From Sitta carolinensis (lineage: Eukaryota; Chordata; Aves; Passeriformes; Sittidae), in NCBI GenBank assembly GCA_032173965.1, contig CM063283.1:38933743-38997742 (forward strand): DNA of 64,000 bases. Reading direction: 5' to 3'. Position 1 is the stretch's first letter. Every line of letters begins with the position of its first letter. A program made the position numbers and the translations under genes. The notes beneath the pieces were generated by a model, which was not told the DNA's origin, searched no databases, and was given only the letters and a program-made list of their open reading frames with translations. Positions 60,480-64,000 of the stretch are shown here, piece after piece.

Positions 60480-62200
60480 GAAATAACAGTAATTTATATA
60501 TGTGATTAGTATATTTATATTCTAGACAGTAACAGATTTCACTTAAAGCAAATGTAAAGTTACAAATGTGATGTTATTAATGGCAGACTGGCCAAAATGT
60601 AAATCGTATAGCTTTAGTTTGTCTACACCTCCACTCCAGCATGAAACCTTAGAGTGTTATGTGAGATAGTACACCTTATTTCATTTTGAAATGTCAAGGA
60701 AAAAAATTGTTGAAGGATGATTTTTCAAGATTAAATACATAACTTTGATAAAAACAACTTCAGAACAACAAGGTGTTTTAATATAAGTCTGTCTTAGGTG
60801 TTAGAAAACCTATTCTGTAGGTATCATTCTCAGATAATTTATTTTTATCCATTTTCACACACCTTTGTTCAAGCTCAATATATACCAAATGATGGAATTA
60901 ATTGCTTAGGAAATTGAGTACTGGGTAAAGACAACCCAGTAAAGAAAACAAAGTGCAGAAGGTTGCCACTTCCACATCACTTAACATTACTGTTATTATG
61001 AGAAAGAAGATACAAAACTAAAATAAGAAAAAAAGACCATGTTTTTTCAAGTTAGTTGGCCAACATCAATGAGTGTTATCAGGGGATTGAGTCTTTGTAG
61101 AGGTGTCAACCAGTAGGGCAGAGGGAACACAAAACTACATGTCTACATGGTGATATCCCCCGGTCAGAAGCCATCAAACAGTAATAATGGCAATCATGAG
61201 AGCAGCAGGAGCTTAAATCAAACCCTACCAGGAACGTGTAGATGGTGATAACCCCTATGGATTCTGCACAGATGTTTTCTGGCAAGTTGTCAGAGGTACC
61301 CTTCTACAAAGGCCACTAATATCTCCTAGTCTTTCACTCAACTTGAAACACCCAACTGAAGAGCAAAAATTTGCTAGAGCTGCAAGCTCTACCAAAAGTA
61401 GGAGTAGACAGCCTAAAAAACTAGTATTACTATGATCCTTGTATTTGACCCAAATGTTCACAGGCATTCATACATCCAAATTCTTCTGCTTTATAAAATT
61501 TTATGCTATGTTTTCGTAACAAAGTAATTATATATGTATATCTCCCCATTGAAAACCAGAAATTTAACTTCATTTCTTTTGATTCTGCAATTTTTACTCA
61601 GTTCTGAACATGCATATATTTAACAAGTGAAGGAAATTATCCAAAGCAAATAGGGACTTGCAGTTAGAATCAGTTTCTCTTTTTCAATAAGTCTGTTGAT
61701 TCCATGTATCTTCTAATGCTCCAAATGAGTTATATGAACCAGGCAGGGGTACATCTTGTCTTCAGACACAAGACTTTACATGACATCTGTATTTGATATC
61801 TACTTCTGAGCATATTCCATAGATTTCAATTACTGACAATAATGAGAAAGGTGCAGTTGGAGACAGTAACACAATTAATTTTAAAATAGGCATATAATAT
61901 TTCTCCTTTGAACTGAGCCCTGGAGAATTCTGTTTCTCTTCATAAATTATAGAGACCATGGTTCATCTGCACTAATGACATGATCTGTATAGTAGGTTTA
62001 TAAAATAATTTGTGGTAAATTGTGCTCTAAATTGGGATTGTTTTAAAATCTGTTAATTTTCTCCCATTATTAAAATAACAAGTTGTCCTTCAATCTACAA
62101 AGAACCACTGCTCTTCTCTCCCTCTTAGCTAGAAGTCTCTCTAAACATACTTTTCACTTCTTTTATTTTTAATAAAATACTACTCATTCAAAAGGCAACT
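60480..62200. other. unique DNA, nothing identified
   Basis: No gene is seen. An imperfect direct repeat (tacatggtgatatcccc at about 61144, tagatggtgataacccct at about 61239) lies in slightly GC-richer sequence. Confidence 0.45.
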
Positions 62201-62204
62201 TGTA

Positions 62205-62675
62205 ATTTTAGACATTAACCTGTTGGACTGAGTCCAAAGGACAGCCACAAAGATAATTAGAGGCATAGAACAGCTCTCCTATAAGGAAAGGCTGACAGAA
62301 TTGGGATTATTTAGCCTGGAGAAGAGAAAGCCTCAGGGTAACCTAATTGCAGCCTTCACTGGAAGGAGGAGCCTATAAGAAAGATGGACAAGGACCTTTT
62401 TATATGATCAGATAGTGACAGGACAAGGGGGGACGGCTCCAAACTGGACAGGAGTAAGTTTACCTTAGATATTAGGAAAAAAAATTCTTTTCTGTGAGGG
62501 TGGTGAGGCACAGATTGCTCAGAGAATGGAATGCCCCATCCCTGGAACTGTTCAAGGACAGGTTTAATGTGCTTGAGAGCAACCCAATCTAGTGGAAAGT
62601 GTCCCTACCCTTGACGGAAGGATTAGAATGATCTGTAAGGTCCCTTCCAACACAAACCATTCTATAATTTTATCA
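62205..62675 (+). mobile_element. CR1 LINE 3' fragment
   Basis: The plus strand reads gagtccaaaggacagccac, gaaaggctgacagaattggg, tttagcctggagaagag, tgacaggacaagggggg, ggaatgccccatccctgg and, at the end, aaggtcccttccaacacaaaccattctat, the CR1 3' terminus. It is 5'-truncated and inactive. Confidence 0.93.
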
Positions 62676-62679
62676 ATCT

Positions 62680-64000
62680 TTTCCACCTTCATTTTTCAGG
62701 TCATATATTACTAACGTGTTTTTCTCTCTTAAGAGAGTTGTTCTGCTCTCTTTTTTGATCACTTCCACACAATATTTATTTTGTTGAAGAAACAGAGTGA
62801 GTAACAAATTCACAATTAAGTGTTTGTTCATCCAAATGCAGAAATTTAACATAGCCAGCTGTTTGCTAGCTAAACAGACAGATTAGCTGATATTAGTTTA
62901 GTAAGATATTTTCTAAAATTTTATACTACTTTCTAGTTTCTAAACCATCTATTAGTCTTCACCGCAAAAAGCAGCCAACACACAAATTAATCCAAACTTA
63001 ATGCTAATCCCTGCTTTAATGGAGACAGAAATATCTTACAATTTCATGGCTATTACATCTTCAGTTCTCTCCCTGTACAAAATAGCACTGCTACAGGGAA
63101 GGTAAAAGATGCTTTCTATCTTCTCTCTACTGTAATTCTTTCAAGAACAGAGGAAAGACAGATATCTGTCACAAGGCATTGTTTGGCTGTTTGAAAATAT
63201 CAGAGGCTCTTTTCAGTTTGCATTTAGGGGAATCCAAACTTTTGGGACTTTAAAAAGTAGAAGTTAGGAATGTGTCAGCATTTTAAGAGTTTTTATTCCA
63301 ATTTTGTTTCCTGTAAGAAACAAAAAGATTTAAAATTGTACTGCATTGTCCACAAGCGGAGTATAAAACAAACCCAGCAGACTAACTCTTCTTTAAAGAC
63401 TTAACTGTGATTTCTATAACTATTGGTGGTCAACAAAGTACTAAAAAAAATCAGAAATATGAGATATGCCTCATCTCTTTTTACACAATTATGTAATTGG
63501 CATATTAAATACACTGATATAATGTTAAATTGGCATTCAATACACAGATATAATTTTCTTGAACTATGATAATGCCCAACATAAGTGATCACGCTATTAC
63601 AATTAAAACTATGCACACAATTCATGCAGTATATTTGAAATGTATCAAAATTTCCTAACTGTTAGATCTTTAATAGTAACTAAATAGAAAATTACCTACA
63701 AATCAACTGTTTCTCCAGGAATGATGGGAAAATCTGTGCTTTTCCCAGTGCTAGCCTACTTTTTGTGAATTGAGAAAAGAAATGTTCAAAAGTATTGCAA
63801 AGACATGTAAGACTGACAAAAGTATCCACAGAATTTAAAGAACAGGAAACAAAACACAAAGTTACACTGATAGAATCCCACCTACCTTTACAAAGTTGGT
63901 GTATTAGTCTTCCAAATAATCATGCTGAATTACAAATTAAACTGCCTATATCATTGTAATATGCTATGTAGTCACTCTTGAATACTCTGCTATTCTTTAC
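62680..64000. other. AT-rich unique DNA, nothing identified
   Basis: No gene or repeat is recognised up to the window end. Confidence 0.5.

Noticed and set aside
61142..61256. Direct repeat of a tggtgata-type phrase as a possible target duplication
   Set aside because: The copies are imperfect and enclose no recognisable element.
1..64000. CRISPR arrays, bacterial operons, integrases or attachment sites
   Set aside because: No regularly spaced repeats and no prokaryotic-style coding density; composition and repeats are those of a bird nuclear genome.

Overview
This window looks like AT-rich, gene-poor nuclear DNA from a bird, probably a neoavian and quite possibly a passerine. The evidence is the repeat content. 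There are at least ten fragments of CR1 (chicken repeat 1) non-LTR retrotransposons on both strands, and several long terminal repeats that I recognise from memory as bird endogenous-retrovirus (ERV) families. The passerine suggestion rests mainly on the ERVL-like LTR at 13076-13509. No host protein-coding gene, tRNA, rRNA or CRISPR array can be supported. Open reading frames are all short, and the longest lie in LTRs, CR1 copies, low-complexity tracts or random AT-rich sequence. The window could be intergenic (a gene desert) or lie inside a very long intron; the sequence alone does not decide.

Layout. 1-12330 is mostly unique AT-rich DNA with simple repeats: a compound (AT)n(GT)n microsatellite at 7987-8049, an exact 35-bp tandem duplication at 11234-11303, and a conserved-noncoding-like block at 6087-6420. 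12335-13950 is a compositionally different island. It has an unidentified GC-richer block, then an ERVL-like LTR with TATA box and polyadenylation signal, then unidentified sequence ending in a 36-base poly(T). 16080-23440 holds a polypurine tract and four CR1 copies (16225, 17040, 20060, 22560), two of them from the reverse-transcriptase region. 29048-29560 is a probable LTR.

31920-33790 is the most structured locus: a minus-strand CR1 interrupted by a complete solo LTR (32317-33002, flanked by a 4-bp GCAG duplication) and, separately, by the 3' tail of a second CR1 in the opposite orientation. 36250-36540 may be another LTR, 40065-40245 is an old CR1 tail, 41214-41440 is a truncated ERV LTR and 45964-46350 is a CR1 with an internal poly(A) expansion. 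50188-50789 is a near-complete solo ERVL LTR, and further CR1 copies lie at 52335, 59755 and 62205. SINE-like (MIR-like core) traces are seen near 47915 and 53745.

Function. Nothing here forms an operon or pathway. The recognisable content is retrotransposon debris of different ages plus candidate regulatory elements whose conservation cannot be tested from one sequence. No previously undescribed biological system is visible. The best leads are the nested retroelement locus at 31920-33790, the repeated U3 segment of its LTR, the unidentified island at 12335-13950 and the putative conserved noncoding blocks.
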